A stretch of DNA of 64,000 nt from an uncultured Paenibacillus sp. Its GTDB lineage: Bacteria > Bacillota > Bacilli > Paenibacillales > Paenibacillaceae. Positions within the stretch are counted from its first letter, which is position 1; every line of letters starts with the position of its first letter. The notes beneath the pieces were generated by a model. That model did no database searches. It had not been told where the DNA came from and saw nothing but the letters and a program-made list of their open reading frames with translations. Shown here piece by piece: positions 37,367 through 46,085 of the stretch. The stretch is from assembly GCA_937895345.1 (NCBI GenBank), contig CALAWP010000073.1, positions 1 to 64,000 of the forward strand. Direction: 5' to 3'. Made by a program: the position numbers and the translations under genes.

Positions 37367-38497
37367 ATGGCGAACGATCAACATACTGAACTGGATACCG
37401 AACAGAAGCTGGATCATGTCAAGGATCAGCTGATAGAGCAAGGCAAAAAGAGATCTTCTTTGACGTATAAAGAAATTATGGAGAAGCTGTCCCCGTTCGA
37501 TCAGGATCCGGAGCAAATCGATGAATTTTTTGAGCAGCTGGACGACTTGGGCATTGAAGTCTTGAACGAGAGCGACGAGGACCATCCGTTGGGGCCTGCC
37601 GCCGACGAGCAAGAGCATGAATCCGACGACTTCAACTTTGACGACGATCTTGCGTTGCCGCCCGGCATCAAGATCAACGACCCCGTCCGCATGTACTTGA
37701 AAGAAATCGGCCGGGTTCCGCTTCTGTCCGCAGACGATGAAATCGAGCTGGCGATGCGAATCGAGAATGGCGACGAGGAAGCGAAGCGAAGGCTTGCCGA
37801 AGCCAATTTGCGGCTGGTCGTCAGCATCGCCAAACGTTACGTCGGAAGAGGTATGCTGTTCCTTGACCTGATACAGGAAGGCAATATGGGTCTGATCAAA
37901 GCCGTCGAAAAGTTCGACCACCAGAAGGGCTTCAAATTCAGTACGTATGCAACTTGGTGGATACGGCAGGCGATTACCCGGGCCATTGCCGACCAGGCGA
38001 GAACGATTCGGATTCCCGTTCATATGGTGGAAACGATCAACAAGCTGATTCGGGTATCCCGTCAATTGCTGCAGGAGCTGGGACGCGAGCCTACGCCGGA
38101 GGAAATCGCGGCCGAGATGGATCTCAGCACCGAGAAGGTACGCGAAATTATGAAGATCGCGCAAGAGCCCGTTTCGCTGGAGACGCCGATCGGCGAAGAG
38201 GACGACTCCCATCTGGGCGACTTCATCGAGGATCAGGAGGCGCTGGCTCCCGCCGACGCCGCCGCGTACGAGCTGCTGAAGGAGCAGCTGGAAGACGTGC
38301 TCGATACGCTGACGGAGCGGGAAGAGAACGTGCTTCGGCTCCGCTTCGGGCTTGACGACGGACGTACGAGAACGCTGGAGGAAGTCGGCAAAGTGTTCGG
38401 CGTGACCCGCGAGCGGATCAGACAAATCGAAGCCAAGGCGCTGCGCAAGCTGCGTCATCCCAGCCGCAGCAAACGGCTGAAAGATTTTCTCGAATAA
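37367..38497 (+). CDS. sigA: Primary sigma factor SigA (RpoD)
   Basis: A 376-residue housekeeping sigma factor. An acidic region 1.1 leads to region 1.2 ([17 protein letters not shown]). Region 2 has [34 protein letters not shown] and [17 protein letters not shown]. Region 4.2 ([20 protein letters not shown]) forms the helix-turn-helix reading -35 boxes. The TTGACA/TATAAT promoters seen in this window fit its specificity. The start follows GGAGGAGGGAG. Confidence 0.97.
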   Translation: MANDQHTELDTEQKLDHVKDQLIEQGKKRSSLTYKEIMEKLSPFDQDPEQIDEFFEQLDDLGIEVLNESDEDHPLGPAADEQEHESDDFNFDDDLALPPGIKINDPVRMYLKEIGRVPLLSADDEIELAMRIENGDEEAKRRLAEANLRLVVSIAKRYVGRGMLFLDLIQEGNMGLIKAVEKFDHQKGFKFSTYATWWIRQAITRAIADQARTIRIPVHMVETINKLIRVSRQLLQELGREPTPEEIAAEMDLSTEKVREIMKIAQEPVSLETPIGEEDDSHLGDFIEDQEALAPADAAAYELLKEQLEDVLDTLTEREENVLRLRFGLDDGRTRTLEEVGKVFGVTRERIRQIEAKALRKLRHPSRSKRLKDFLE

Positions 38498-38521
38498 CGT
38501 TTCTGTCAAGAAACGCCTTGC

Positions 38522-38554
38522 GACCTTTCTGCTGCCGCAGCGAGGTCTTTTTTT
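38522..38554 (+). terminator. Terminator after sigA
   Basis: A nested hairpin (GACCT ... AGGTC outside, CTGC ... GCAG inside) followed by seven T. It closes the dnaG-sigA operon. Confidence 0.75.
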
Positions 38555-38624
38555 CGAAACGGATAGACTATCGGCTTGGGTTAAGCGGCCATTCGCTTGC
38601 CTCATCGCAAAGGGAGTCTGAACG

Positions 38625-39461
38625 ATGGATGATAACCGTAGGCAAACGATTGTAAACGAAATCGAGCATTGGCGCCGGAGCAAGCTGCTGCCCGACCAAT
38701 ATTGCGATTTTCTGCTGAATCTGTATGCGGATCCCGATGAAGAGGCGGCCGCTCGGCGACCCGGTCATGCGATCGGCAAAGCGGCAGCGGCGATTCAGCG
38801 CGCAACAGGGAAACAATGGTTCCTTGTATTTGGCACAATTACCTTAATTTCCTTTGTTGTGTTTTATTTTAGCTCTTTTCATCCCGCATTGCAAATCCTG
38901 CTTGTCGCCGCCGCGGCATGGGGGGCGCTGCGATGGGGCGCGAAGCTCCGCAAACGGCACGAGGCGGCGGGCATGGCGTTGACGGGCGTCGGTTTGCTGA
39001 CGCTGCTCGGCGGCGGCTTGTACTTGCTGGAGGAGCACGGGCTTCAGCAGTGGGGCTGGCGCGCGGCCTTCGTCGGCATATGCGCGTGCCTATGGATCGT
39101 ATACGGCATTTGGAAACGGATGCCGGCCGTACATTTGTGCGGCTGGCTTGCGGCCTTGCTCGTCTACGGATGGCTGCTTCACCGCTATACCGACTCGCCC
39201 AAATGGTATGAGGTTCAGCTGTACTGGATTCCTCTATCGATCTTGTTCGGCTGGAACAGCTGGTTCGTGCACCGCTGGTCCAAGCCGGTTTCCGCCGTTC
39301 TGTTCGCGGCGTGCGCTTTAACTTGGTTTATGCCGGAGCTGTACGCCGCGGCGCTGCTGCAGCAAACGGCCGGCCTGCAGCTCCAGCTGCTGGCCAAAAT
39401 CGCTGTCGGCGGAGGGTTGCTCTTCGCTTTGCGCAAACAATGGATGATGTGGGTGGCATAA
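38625..39461 (+). CDS. Polytopic membrane protein, DUF2157-like
   Basis: 278 residues. The N-terminal soluble stretch (residues 1-65, IEHWRRSKLLPDQYCDFLLNLY) resembles the head of DUF2157 membrane proteins. It is followed by eight or so hydrophobic helices (starting WFLVFGTITLISFVVFYF). No catalytic motif is seen and the function is unknown. It lies between sigA and trmK, and its stop overlaps the trmK start (TAATG), so it is translated together with that tRNA methyltransferase. Confidence 0.7.
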   Translation: MDDNRRQTIVNEIEHWRRSKLLPDQYCDFLLNLYADPDEEAAARRPGHAIGKAAAAIQRATGKQWFLVFGTITLISFVVFYFSSFHPALQILLVAAAAWGALRWGAKLRKRHEAAGMALTGVGLLTLLGGGLYLLEEHGLQQWGWRAAFVGICACLWIVYGIWKRMPAVHLCGWLAALLVYGWLLHRYTDSPKWYEVQLYWIPLSILFGWNSWFVHRWSKPVSAVLFAACALTWFMPELYAAALLQQTAGLQLQLLAKIAVGGGLLFALRKQWMMWVA

Positions 39462-40243
39462 TGATCAAATTGTCTAATCGTCTGCAAGCCGTTGCAGACT
39501 ACGTAACGCCGGGGTCGAGGCTTGCCGATATCGGTTCCGACCATGCGCTTCTGCCGGCCAGTCTCTTGCTCGGCGGACGATGTCCCCGCGCCATTGCGGG
39601 GGAATTGAATTTGGGGCCCATGCAAGCGGCTCAAAGGCAGGCGGCAGCCGCAGGACTGACGGACAGGCTGGACGTCAGGCAGGGAGACGGACTGGAAGTT
39701 CTGGAGCCCGGAGAAGCGGATACCGTCACGATTTCCGGAATGGGCGGCGCCCTAATCCGCTCTATCCTGGAGAAGGGAAAGGCGGACGGCAAGCTGGATT
39801 CGGTACGCGAGCTTGTGCTGCAGCCGAATATCGGCGAGGACGCGGTACGCAGCTGGCTGCTCGAGGAGCGATGGTATTTGGCCGGCGAAACGATATTGGA
39901 GGAAGACGGCAAGACCTACGAAATTTTGCATGCGGTGCGTACCGACGATGCCGAACGGTTGAACGGAAAGCTGTACGATGCCGCCATTTTGCCGGATGGC
40001 ATGGACGGGCCGATCGCTCAAGCCATCCTGCTTCGAATGGGTCCGCATTTGCTTCGGCAAGCCGATGACGCGCTTAATCGCAAGTGGCGGGGAGAATTGG
40101 CCAAGCAGCGGCGGATCGCGGACCAAATGGGAGATTCGGATTTGCCGCAGGCTGCCGCAAAACGGCAGCAGCTGTTGAAGGAAATTAGTATGATCGAGGA
40201 GGTGCTGAATTGCTTGCCAACGGTCAATCGGTCGTCCAATTGA
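39461..40243 (+). CDS. trmK: tRNA m1A22 methyltransferase
   Basis: 260 residues. The Rossmann methyltransferase begins IKLSNRLQAVADYV; SAM motif I is LADIGSDHALLP near 24-35, and the TISGMGGALIRSIL segment near 92 is the family's catalytic-site motif. A C-terminal coiled coil binds tRNA. TrmK methylates A22 in the D-arm of several tRNAs in Gram-positives. It corresponds to B. subtilis yqfN and overlaps the next gene by 34 bases. Confidence 0.92.
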   Translation: MIKLSNRLQAVADYVTPGSRLADIGSDHALLPASLLLGGRCPRAIAGELNLGPMQAAQRQAAAAGLTDRLDVRQGDGLEVLEPGEADTVTISGMGGALIRSILEKGKADGKLDSVRELVLQPNIGEDAVRSWLLEERWYLAGETILEEDGKTYEILHAVRTDDAERLNGKLYDAAILPDGMDGPIAQAILLRMGPHLLRQADDALNRKWRGELAKQRRIADQMGDSDLPQAAAKRQQLLKEISMIEEVLNCLPTVNRSSN

Positions 40244-41331
40244 TGGAGCAGCTGGCTCCGAAGCATTATGCGGTCGAAAACGACAAGATCGGCTTGCAGC
40301 TCGGAACGCTGAACAAGCCGGTATCGAAAGTGCTCATCGCCCTGGACGTGACGGACGAAGTAGCCGACGAAGCCATCGCCGCCGGCGCGGAGCTTATCAT
40401 CGCGCATCATGCGATTATTTACCGCCCGCTGGCCAAGCTGGATACGTCGACGCCCGCCGGAAGGCTGTATGAGAAGCTGATCAAAAACGACGTTGCGGTC
40501 TATATCTCGCACACGAACCTGGATGTGGCCGACGGCGGCATCAACGATTGGCTGGCGGATCAGGCGGGGATCGAGCCGGAAAGCAGATCTTGCCTGGAGG
40601 AGGTTCATACCGACAAGCTGTACAAGCTTGCCGTCTACGTGCCGGAAAGCCATCAGGAAGCCGTCCGGGAGGCGCTCTGGAATGCCGGCGCGGGCCATAT
40701 CGGCCAATACGGCAGCTGCAGCTTCAACGTCAAGGGAACGGGAACCTTCAAGCCCGGCGCGGGCAGCGATCCGTATATCGGATCTCATGGAAAGCTGGAA
40801 CAGGTTGATGAAATCCGGATTGAAACGATCGTTCCGCACAGCGTTCACCGCAGCGCGGTGCAGGCGATGCTGAAAGCCCATCCGTACGAGGAGGTCGCCT
40901 ACGATTTGTATCCGATGGACTTGAAGGGGCGTTCGTTCGGGCTGGGCAGGGCAGGCAAGCTGACGGAGCCTGCCACGCTCGGCGAGCTGGCGCAGCGATT
41001 GAAGCTGGCATTCGACGTTCCGATGCTTCGGGTAGTCGGACCGCTGGACCGGACGATTCGGAAGGCGGCCGTGCTCGGCGGCTCCGGCGCCAGATACGTT
41101 AGACATGCCATGTTCGCGGGAGCCGACGTGCTCATAACCGGCGACATCGATTACCATACGGCGCACGATGCGCTGGCGGCCGGCATGACGATTATCGACG
41201 CGGGTCATAACATCGAGAAGGTGATGAAGCAAAAGACGGCCGACTGGCTGAACGGCAAGCTGAAGACGCACCGACTCGACACGGTGGCGATTCCTTCCGG
41301 ACTTTCTACGGAGCCGTTTACGTTCCTGTAA
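40210..41331 (+). CDS. NIF3-family (DUF34) dinuclear-metal protein
   Basis: 373 residues, matching B. subtilis YqfO. It has the NIF3 metal ligands IIAHHAIIYRPL near 62-73 and SHTNLDVADGG near 99, and the C-terminal TGDIDYHTAHDA and DAGHNIEK motifs. A PII-like insert (about 135-235) follows KLYKLAVYVPESHQEAV. The exact role is debated; some members act with metal homeostasis or GTP cyclohydrolase-like chemistry. The TTG start has GAGGAGGT six bases upstream and lies inside trmK. Confidence 0.92.
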   Translation: MLANGQSVVQLMEQLAPKHYAVENDKIGLQLGTLNKPVSKVLIALDVTDEVADEAIAAGAELIIAHHAIIYRPLAKLDTSTPAGRLYEKLIKNDVAVYISHTNLDVADGGINDWLADQAGIEPESRSCLEEVHTDKLYKLAVYVPESHQEAVREALWNAGAGHIGQYGSCSFNVKGTGTFKPGAGSDPYIGSHGKLEQVDEIRIETIVPHSVHRSAVQAMLKAHPYEEVAYDLYPMDLKGRSFGLGRAGKLTEPATLGELAQRLKLAFDVPMLRVVGPLDRTIRKAAVLGGSGARYVRHAMFAGADVLITGDIDYHTAHDALAAGMTIIDAGHNIEKVMKQKTADWLNGKLKTHRLDTVAIPSGLSTEPFTFL

Positions 41332-41361
41332 GCATGTAGCGGATATGGGAACAGTTTATGG

Positions 41362-41390
41362 TTGAGAATTGCCTCTGGACCTTGTATACT
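41362..41390 (+). promoter_or_regulatory. Sigma-A promoter of rnpB
   Basis: TTGAGA, a 17-base spacer and TATACT at 41385-41390, ending 12 bases before the 5' end of the RNase P RNA. Confidence 0.75.
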
Positions 41391-41402
41391 AAAGCGTGCA
41401 AC

Positions 41403-41815
41403 GGAAAGTTTGACAGACAATCGCTGGCAGCCTTGTCGCTGCGAGAGGAAAGTCCGGGCTCCATAGGGCAGGATGCTGGATAACGTCCAGTCAGCGCGAG
41501 CTGAAGGATAGTGCCACAGAAATGGACCGCCGATGGCCGGCCTTGTTCAAGGCCGGCACAGGCAAGGGTGGAACCGTGGTGTAAGAGACCACGAGGAGCG
41601 CAGGCGACTGCGTTCCTGGTAAACCCCATCTGGAGCAAGACCGAGAGGACGCCGCAGCTTGCGGGCTGCAGCCTTAGCCCGAGGCGCGTCCGGGTTGGTT
41701 GCTGGAGCCGTGCAGCAATGCACGGCCTAGATAGATGATTGTCGCTTCTTAGTGGGAGGGTCGTTCCCGATTGGACCACCGGAAGTACAGAACCCGGCTT
41801 ATGGCAAACTTTCCG
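41403..41815 (+). ncRNA. rnpB: RNase P RNA, Bacillus class (type B)
   Basis: The catalytic RNA that trims tRNA 5' leaders. Its 5' end GGAAAGTTTG pairs with CAAACTTTCC at the 3' end (helix P1). The universal core block GAGGAAAGTCCGGGCTCC is near 41444-41462, and AGACAAT near the 5' end is characteristic of class B. The 3' core ACAGAACCCGGCTTATGG is also present. Length is about 413, close to the B. subtilis 401. The gene runs convergent to the subtilase at 41821. Confidence 0.95.
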
Positions 41816-41820
41816 AACGT

Positions 41821-43692
41821 TTATTTGATTAAAGAGCTCAGACGCCTTTTGACCTGCTGGGGAAAGGTTTGAAGCGCTCCTCCGTAATTGGCCGCAGCAT
41901 TCAACGCTTTATCCACATCGATTTCTCCATAACCGAAATACATATCTTTCCCTTCGGTTCCCAAATCTCTGGCGGATTGCCGCATCAATTCCATCACCTC
42001 GTCGTTCGTCAGTTCCGGATTGACGGAACGAATCAATCCGGCCAGCGCGGCGACATGCGGACTGGCCATCGAAGTGCCCGACAATGCGGCGTATTGTCCG
42101 CCGGGGTACGTGCTGGCGATGCTGTCGCCGGGCGCGGCCACGTCGATGTAATCCCCGTAGTTGGAAAACGGCGCTTTATCCTTGTTCATATTCGTCGCGG
42201 CGACGGCGAAAACTTCGGGATACGCCGCCGGATAACCCGGACGGCCGGTATTGTCGTTTCCGCTTGCGGCGATGAGAACGACGTCGCGCTCGTACGCGTA
42301 TTTGACGGCGTCGTGCAAAAATTCAGCCTGAGCGTAGTTGCCGAGACTCATATTGATCACTTTGGCTCCGTGATCGACGGCCCATATAATGCCCTGCGCC
42401 ACGGAATAAGCGGAGCCCGCGCCGCTGGCGTCCAGCACCTTGACCGGCATAATCTTGTTGAACCAGGAAACGCCGGCGACGCCTTCGCCGTTATTGACGG
42501 TCGCTCCGATAATGCCCGCCACATGGGTGCCGTGGCCGACATCGTCTTCGGGAGCGGCGTTGTTGTTAACGATGTTCGCCCCTTCTGTCAGCCTTCCCTT
42601 CAGGTCGGGATGGTTGCTCTGCACTCCTGTATCCAACACGGCGATAATGACGCCTTCGTCGCCGCGCGACAGCTCCCATCCTTTTTCCGTTTCGATGGAA
42701 GGCAAATTCCATTGATACCTTGAATACAAAATATCGTTGGGGACGATCGCCGCGCGGGCTTCGTCCGCGCCTTGGGAACCGTCGGTCCGGCCAGGCGCTT
42801 CGTTCGTCATATACAAGTAATGCGGCTCGACAAAATTCGTTTTCCAAGATTGCTGAAAGTAGCCGATCAGCCGTTCCGTTTCCATCGACCGTGAACGGAA
42901 CACATAGGCGTCGCCGATCCGCTGCACCGATTCGGCGTCAATTTCCGCCTTGATTTTTTCGATGTCCCGCTCGGACATCGGCTTGGTAAAACGAACGACG
43001 GCATCCTTCATATAATAATGGCTCACGTTGCCGTTATCTTCGCCCGTCCGGACCGTCGTATCGCGCAGCGTATTCGACTTGACCGACTCTACGCGGTATT
43101 TGCCTTCCGCCGGATAAGGAATGATGCGCAAGTTTTGCTTCTGATGCCGCTCCACTTGCTTCAGCACATCCTGCTTGATAAAACCTACGGCTCCGCCGCC
43201 GCCCGACTCGTCCGGCACGCCCACCGCGACGTAGCGGCTGCCGTCGGCGCCGTCAAACGGCTCGGACTCGAACTCCGTTCCTTTGGCCACGGCGGACTCC
43301 GCTTTGGAAGCAACGGCTTCCGCTTTGCCGTCCTTGGACGACGGCACCTTGCCCTGGCGGATGGTTTTGCCTCCCGAGGTCCAGCTCGCATAAACGATAT
43401 GGGGATGGTCCTGCATCATTTGGCGGACCGCCGTTTGCCGAGACTCGTGGCCGCTATGGCGAAGCAGCTTGACCAAATCTTTGCGGAGCTCGGCCGTCAT
43501 CAGCCTTGCCGTTCCGTTCATATCGTTCTGCAGCGCCGCAAACTTTTGCCTTTGCTCCATGGCGTCCGATACATAGGAGGCGGCTTCGGGATTGACTTCC
43601 GGCCGTTTCGGATCGGGCTTGTTCATCGTTGTTGGAATAAGCAATGCCGCGAGCGCAATAATGGTAATGGCGGCGATCCATGATCTTTGCAT
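41821..43692 (-). CDS. Subtilisin-like S8 serine protease
   Basis: 623 residues. An N-terminal hydrophobic segment (about 5-22) acts as signal or anchor. A long propeptide/sensor-like region (about 25-335) contains a second inhibitor-like part near 228-300 (VVRFTKPMSERDIEKI), followed by the peptidase domain. The catalytic triad is Asp354 (AVLDTGVQ), His387 (GHGTHVAG) and Ser541 (SGTSMASPH). The protein acts outside the cytoplasm, probably in nutrient or quality-control proteolysis. GGAGGT precedes the ATG. Its stop lies six bases from the rnpB 3' end on the opposite strand, with no terminator visible between them. Confidence 0.9.
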   Translation of the reverse strand: MQRSWIAAITIIALAALLIPTTMNKPDPKRPEVNPEAASYVSDAMEQRQKFAALQNDMNGTARLMTAELRKDLVKLLRHSGHESRQTAVRQMMQDHPHIVYASWTSGGKTIRQGKVPSSKDGKAEAVASKAESAVAKGTEFESEPFDGADGSRYVAVGVPDESGGGGAVGFIKQDVLKQVERHQKQNLRIIPYPAEGKYRVESVKSNTLRDTTVRTGEDNGNVSHYYMKDAVVRFTKPMSERDIEKIKAEIDAESVQRIGDAYVFRSRSMETERLIGYFQQSWKTNFVEPHYLYMTNEAPGRTDGSQGADEARAAIVPNDILYSRYQWNLPSIETEKGWELSRGDEGVIIAVLDTGVQSNHPDLKGRLTEGANIVNNNAAPEDDVGHGTHVAGIIGATVNNGEGVAGVSWFNKIMPVKVLDASGAGSAYSVAQGIIWAVDHGAKVINMSLGNYAQAEFLHDAVKYAYERDVVLIAASGNDNTGRPGYPAAYPEVFAVAATNMNKDKAPFSNYGDYIDVAAPGDSIASTYPGGQYAALSGTSMASPHVAALAGLIRSVNPELTNDEVMELMRQSARDLGTEGKDMYFGYGEIDVDKALNAAANYGGALQTFPQQVKRRLSSLIK

Positions 43693-43918
43693 CTGATTTT
43701 ACCTCCGTTTATGCGGTTAATGGCTCCGATACGGATAGGTTCCGACGGGCTGGATGAAATTATGCAGGGAAAAACGCGAATCGCAGTACCGTTTCTATGG
43801 AATTTGTGGTACGATGTTGATGTTTATAGTTTTTTTGAAATATGCGGGCGCCGGAATGCTCGCTTATTTCTTACCATTGCTTATGTTTGCTTGGAATTAT
43901 GAAAGGGGATCTACCACC

Positions 43919-44419
43919 ATGCCATCGACCAATGTCAAAGCACTGAGCGAATCCGCTCGCGAGAAGCTTAAGGAAGCCATTGCTCTGCTGGAGCCTTTCC
44001 TTAATGAGCACAATTTGCCGCAATTGTGCGGCGAGGACGGAGGAGAGGAGGCTCAGCTGTTCTATAAAGGCCTGTTGTCCGACCTGAGGCATTTGCTGGT
44101 ATACTCCGAGGTTGCCGTCGAAAAGCTGGGCGTATTGCTTCGACGTCCGAATTTTGATACCGATTATGCGGAGCGCGTGTTGTACGAAGTTTATCATCAT
44201 TGCGTCAATGCCTTTTTCTATCCGAAAAACGAATGTTATTCCGAAGACGGCCGCTACGCTTACACGGGTCAGGATGCGATCCGGTTCCGCCGCAAGCCGA
44301 CCCGCGATTCGAGGGATGTCGTGCTGGGCGTCTCCAAGCTGTACGAGGAGCTGCGGGACGAGCTGGCTTACTACGAGAGCGACTACATGACGCAGCGCCG
44401 CATGCAAGGACAAAAATAA
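43919..44419 (+). CDS. YpuI-family (DUF3907) protein
   Basis: A 166-residue helical protein. The stretches RVLYEVYHHCVNAFFYPKNE and YSEDGRYAYTGQDAIRF match my recollection of the YpuI/DUF3907 family of Bacillales, which has no known function. The ATG at 43919 follows GAAAGGGGATC. The frame stays open upstream to 43754 and would add a hydrophobic stretch, but that part has no binding site. The 226 bases upstream (43693-43918) show no clear gene. Confidence 0.75.
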   Translation: MPSTNVKALSESAREKLKEAIALLEPFLNEHNLPQLCGEDGGEEAQLFYKGLLSDLRHLLVYSEVAVEKLGVLLRRPNFDTDYAERVLYEVYHHCVNAFFYPKNECYSEDGRYAYTGQDAIRFRRKPTRDSRDVVLGVSKLYEELRDELAYYESDYMTQRRMQGQK

Positions 44420-44473
44420 GGCAGAATGAATCACTTCCGCTGAGGGCAACTTGATAGCGGAGGTGATTTTTTT

Positions 44474-44686
44474 ATGCCGCAAGGCGTCATTTGCAGCGTA
44501 GCCAATTGCAACTATTGGAAAGAAGGCAATCTTTGCGCAGCCAAAGAAATCGAGATCGAAATCGATCAGCATTCCTCTCCCGGATATAAAGAGGAATACG
44601 CCGCAGACGATTTGGGACTGTACCATCAGGATCAAGCGTCCAAATCGGCGGCGACCTGCTGTCTCACCTTTAAACCGAAGGAGTGA
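44474..44686 (+). CDS. DUF1540 cysteine-rich protein
   Basis: A 70-residue protein that begins PQGVICSVANCNYWKEGNLC and ends ATCCLTF. This is the C-x5-C-x8-C ... CC layout of DUF1540, a small presumed zinc- or metal-binding domain widespread in Firmicutes, without known function. The start follows AGCGGAGGTG. It lies four bases upstream of the next gene's binding-site GTG and probably shares its transcript. Confidence 0.85.
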   Translation: MPQGVICSVANCNYWKEGNLCAAKEIEIEIDQHSSPGYKEEYAADDLGLYHQDQASKSAATCCLTFKPKE

Positions 44687-44691
44687 TCGGC

Positions 44692-45168
44692 ATGGACAAC
44701 GGACAACAACGGAATACGAACGAGCCTGCGCATGAACAACGCCGCGCCATCGATCCGGATACGGCCTGGACGGCCGGCGCTCTGAGCAGCGGTCCCGCTG
44801 CGCCGATGAAGGACGTCAACGAAGAGATGGGCGCCGATTTCGCCTATGGGCTGCCGCTGTCCGAACGCCGCCGGGAAACCGATGAACCGTTGGAAGCGAG
44901 GGAGAGGGATGAACCGGTGGTAGCGAGGGAGAGCGGCGGCGCAGTCGAAGCGAGGGAGGCCGGCGGAGCGCTGGGTTGGGTTTCGCTCATCTTTGCCCTG
45001 GCATCCTTGTTTATTTGGCCCGTGCTGCTCGGCGCTACGGCTGCCGTGCTCGGATTTGTCGCTTACCGGCAAGGCGCCAAAGGATTGGGCAGCTGGTCGA
45101 TCGGCATCGGATTGGCATCCATGGTCTTGTATTTGCTTATTGCCCCATTTTATCAAGCGCTGACCTGA
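44692..45168 (+). CDS. DUF4190-like membrane protein
   Basis: 158 residues. A hydrophilic N-terminal half contains a nine-residue tandem repeat (DEPLEARER, then DEPVVARES). Two transmembrane helices follow (about 95-118 and 130-153), separated by the short turn RQGAKGLGSWSIG, the usual DUF4190 arrangement. Function unknown. AAGGAG at 44677-44682 sets the ATG at 44692 rather than the GTG three codons earlier. A terminator follows. Confidence 0.7.
   Translation: MDNGQQRNTNEPAHEQRRAIDPDTAWTAGALSSGPAAPMKDVNEEMGADFAYGLPLSERRRETDEPLEARERDEPVVARESGGAVEAREAGGALGWVSLIFALASLFIWPVLLGATAAVLGFVAYRQGAKGLGSWSIGIGLASMVLYLLIAPFYQALT
44881..44933 (+). repeat. In-frame 27-bp tandem repeat
   Basis: Two copies (44881-44906 and 44908-44933) differ at two positions over 26 bases. 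A third, decayed copy of the last 15 bases lies near 44944-44958. The period is nine codons, so the reading frame is kept. Confidence 0.85.
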
Positions 45169-45187
45169 AGCAAAATCTTCACTGTAC

Positions 45188-45212
45188 AGCCCCTCGAAGC
45201 GAGGGGCTTCTT
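45188..45212 (+). terminator. Terminator after the DUF4190-like gene
   Basis: AGCCCCTCG and CGAGGGGCT form a perfect 9-bp stem with a 3-base loop, followed by TCTT. Confidence 0.85.
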
Positions 45213-45293
45213 CCGGTTGACGTATGATTCCAATATGATAGAATTATTGGTTATGATAGGAATGATTGATCTATGGAGGGGAAGGGAAACGCC

Positions 45294-46085
45294 ATGATAC
45301 AACTTTCGGGAGTGACTTGGGAGAGAGAGGAGCGCGCCGTGCTGCGAAACGTCGATTGGACGGTCGGCGAGCGCGAGCATTGGTGCCTGCTGGGGCTGAA
45401 CGGCTCCGGCAAAACGACCCTGCTCAATATGATCAACGGATACATTTGGCCGACGAAAGGCACGGTCAGCGTGCTGGGCCGCAAGTTTGGGGAATATGAT
45501 TTGCGCGAGCTCCGCAAGAGCATCGGCTGGGTCAGCACGTCGCTGCAGCAGCGGTTGTATGGAAGCGAAACCGCGCTGCAAACGGTGTTGAGCGGCAAAC
45601 ATGCGACAATCGGCGTTTACGAGCGTATGGATGACGAAGACCGGGCTAAAGCGGAAATTTTAATGCAATCGCTGGGGTGCGAAACGCTGGCCGGCCGTAC
45701 ATACGACACGCTTTCGCAAGGGGAGCGGCAGCGCGTGCTCATCGCCAGAGCGTTAATGAACGATCCGAAGCTGCTCATATTGGACGAGCCTTGCACCGGA
45801 CTCGACTTGTTCGCACGCGAGACGCTGCTGGACATGGTCGATTCGATCGCGGCGCGCGAAGACGGTCCGACACTAATTTACGTCACGCATCACGTGGAAG
45901 AAATATTGCCTTGTATTACGAAGACGCTGCTGCTCAAAAACGGCGAGGTGTTCGCCGCGGCAGCAACGTCCGAACTGATGAACGCGGAGCAAATGAGCCG
46001 CTTCTTCGGCATTCCCGTCTTGATCGAACAGCAAGCGGACCGCTATTGGCTGTCCGTTTCGAGGGAAGCATGGAGCGGGCTATAA
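45294..46085 (+). CDS. ABC transporter-type ATPase, YlmA-like
   Basis: A 263-residue ATP-binding subunit. Walker A is GLNGSGKTTLL near 33-43, the signature LSQGERQRV near 141-149, Walker B LLILDEPCTGLD near 161, and the switch His lies in YVTHH. The closest type is the stand-alone YlmA/molybdate-importer-like ATPase. No permease or binding protein is adjacent, so it may act with a distant membrane partner or a non-transport target. The ATG at 45294 is favoured by GGAGGGG eight bases upstream over one seven codons earlier. It overlaps the next gene by 16 bases. Confidence 0.85.
   Translation: MIQLSGVTWEREERAVLRNVDWTVGEREHWCLLGLNGSGKTTLLNMINGYIWPTKGTVSVLGRKFGEYDLRELRKSIGWVSTSLQQRLYGSETALQTVLSGKHATIGVYERMDDEDRAKAEILMQSLGCETLAGRTYDTLSQGERQRVLIARALMNDPKLLILDEPCTGLDLFARETLLDMVDSIAAREDGPTLIYVTHHVEEILPCITKTLLLKNGEVFAAAATSELMNAEQMSRFFGIPVLIEQQADRYWLSVSREAWSGL

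Noticed and set aside
43754..43918. N-terminal extension of the YpuI-like protein with a hydrophobic segment
   Set aside because: No ribosome binding site at the upstream start, whereas GAAAGGGGATC precedes the ATG at 43919 and the family begins there.
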